The notes beneath the pieces are model-generated. The model did no database searches. It was not told the DNA's origin and saw nothing but the letters and a program-made list of their open reading frames with translations. Shown piece by piece: positions 63,153-64,000 of a stretch of 64,000 bases of DNA. Within the stretch, counting starts at the first letter, position 1, and each line of letters begins with the position of its first letter. The stretch is from Moraxella nasibovis (GTDB lineage Bacteria > Pseudomonadota > Gammaproteobacteria > Pseudomonadales > Moraxellaceae). The stretch lies in contig NZ_CP089975.1 of assembly GCF_029581575.1 (NCBI RefSeq), forward strand, positions 868,001 to 932,000, read 5' to 3'. Both the position numbers and the translations under genes were made by a program.

Positions 63153-63218
63153 AAAGACTTACGCAGGTTTCAAAATTGGACTTTGGTTTTGAGATGGTTT
63201 GGCGTAAGTCTTTGTTTT
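63153..63218 (+). terminator. Terminator-like hairpin after frr
   Basis: AAAGACTTACGC (63153-63164) pairs with GCGTAAGTCTTT (63202-63213) around a 37-base loop, followed by GTTTTTA. The large loop makes it less certain; it may be only partly terminating, since uppS follows at once. Confidence 0.55.
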
Positions 63219-63244
63219 TATAAGTTTAATTAGCCAAAAATTTT

Positions 63245-64000
63245 ATGCAACAGACCGCCAATTTACCGCCACTTGCCACCGTGCCAAAGCACATCGCCAT
63301 CATCATGGATGGCAATAATCGCTATGGCAAATCAAACAATCTTGCCACAGGGCAGGGGCACATCAAGGGTAAGGATGCGCTTGATCCCATTGTTGAGCAT
63401 TGCTTGGCTCGTGGTGTGTCGGTGCTGACGGTGTTTGCATTTTCCAGTGAAAACTGGGCAAGACCTAAGGCGGAGGTCGAGCTTTTGATGCATCTTTTGG
63501 AGCAGACCATTCATGAGCAGATGCCCCGCATGAATCAATACCGCATTCGCTTGCGTTTCATCGGTGATAGAAGTGCTTTGTCGCCCAAGCTTGCAGCACT
63601 GATGGCGGATGCTGAGCAAAAAACAGCGCACTTTGAGGCGATGACTTTGGTGATTGCCATCAGCTATGGCGGTAAGTGGGACATTGCTTGTGCTGCCAAA
63701 ACACTTGCCCAAAGGGTCGCTGATGGCACTTTGGATGCTGATGCCATCGATGAGACGATGCTGGGTGAGTGCGTGGCGCTTGCCGATCATCCGCCAGTGG
63801 ACATGCTGATTCGCACAGGTGGTGATTATCGCATTTCTAATTTTTTGCTGTGGCAGGCGGCGTATGCAGAGCTGTTTTTTACGCCGACGCTGTGGCCTGA
63901 TTTTAGTGCCGATGAGCTTGACGGCATGATGCAAAATTTTGCCAATCGTGAGCGCCGCTTTGGCAAGACCAGTGAACAGATCGCTTGTGAGCAGATGGGA
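63245..64000 (+). CDS. uppS: Undecaprenyl diphosphate synthase UppS, 3' end outside window
   Basis: cis-Prenyltransferase making C55-PP for cell-wall synthesis. The frame is open for 252 codons to the window end and is nearly full length (E. coli 253 aa). Seen are IAIIMDGNNRYGKS with the catalytic Asp, GQGHIKGKDALDPIV, VLTVFAFSSENWARPKAEV, and the C-terminal DMLIRTGGDYRISNFLLWQ-like signature (here LIRTGGDYRISNFLL) and ELFFTPTLWPDF. It is followed elsewhere by cdsA in most relatives. Partner of uppP at 7.2 kb. Confidence 0.93.
   Translation, partial: MQQTANLPPLATVPKHIAIIMDGNNRYGKSNNLATGQGHIKGKDALDPIVEHCLARGVSVLTVFAFSSENWARPKAEVELLMHLLEQTIHEQMPRMNQYRIRLRFIGDRSALSPKLAALMADAEQKTAHFEAMTLVIAISYGGKWDIACAAKTLAQRVADGTLDADAIDETMLGECVALADHPPVDMLIRTGGDYRISNFLLWQAAYAELFFTPTLWPDFSADELDGMMQNFANRERRFGKTSEQIACEQMG

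Noticed and set aside
1-64000. CRISPR array, tRNA or rRNA genes, prophage
   Set aside because: No regularly spaced repeats, no tRNA-like cloverleaf or rRNA segment, and no phage structural or integrase genes were seen. The repeated sequences are REPs and IS110.

Overview
The window is a piece of a gammaproteobacterial chromosome, most likely Moraxella or a close relative in Moraxellaceae. This rests on the proteins (GyrA, RpoD and GlnA of that type, ffh beside a YpjD/CcsA-like gene, kdsD-kdsC-lptC-lptA-lptB in one run) and on the AT-leaning, short-spacer gene style. It is an inference; no database was searched. No rRNA, tRNA or CRISPR array was recognised. The window opens inside clpA and closes inside uppS.

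Most of it is ordinary core genome. At 1-13.8 kb: clpA, folD, a PepSY lipoprotein, a YpjD-like gene, ffh, tsaB, uppP, rsmJ, ubiA, and the LPS/Kdo set kdsD-kdsC-lptC-lptA-lptB. At 14-25.5 kb: radA, rlpA-like, rodA, an M15 peptidase-like lipoprotein followed by a possible HolD (psi) gene, sbcDC and ybeD. At 25.5-45 kb: rpoD, a MORN protein, glnA, an FAD hydroxylase, an ABC1 kinase, purD, an FAH-family gene, a rubredoxin/hydrolase pair, rpsT and gyrA. At 50-64 kb: a cytochrome c-prime-like lipoprotein, mnmC, YciI, yciB, ppa, lipB, pncB, xseB, gabD, a DASS transporter, pyrH, frr and uppS.

Two accessory patches interrupt this: 27.4-31.5 kb, next to rpoD, and 45.1-50.0 kb, downstream of gyrA. Both contain (i) a dispersed palindromic REP family with ends AGCCCGTAGG / CCTACGGGCT, (ii) identical copies of a 1,239-bp IS110-family element, and (iii) broken pieces of polymorphic-toxin C-terminal domains with immunity genes (GH-E nuclease plus ankyrin immunity; a restriction-fold toxin; YezG-like and DUF7336-like immunity proteins). 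The second patch also has a complete REP-associated tyrosine transposase (RAYT); a deleted RAYT relic lies in the first. About 140 bp carrying the 3' end of gyrA, its terminator and the 3' end of the cytochrome gene is present on both sides of the second patch, so the patch was inserted between two formerly adjacent genes.

The most notable observation concerns the IS110 element. All three copies sit at the same CT dinucleotide inside the REP sequence CAACCCAACCT/ACGGGCTG. The 208-bp leader in front of the transposase folds into a hairpin followed by two guide loops, as expected of a bridge RNA. One loop carries ACCCAACCT and CTCGTAG, matching the left and right halves of the REP target (one G-U wobble). 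The other carries ATGGTATC and ACAAG, matching the element's own right and left ends. The sequence thus suggests two interlocked systems: a RAYT/REP system that seeds sites, and a guide-RNA-directed IS110 recombinase that targets those sites, in a place where toxin cassettes are shuffled.
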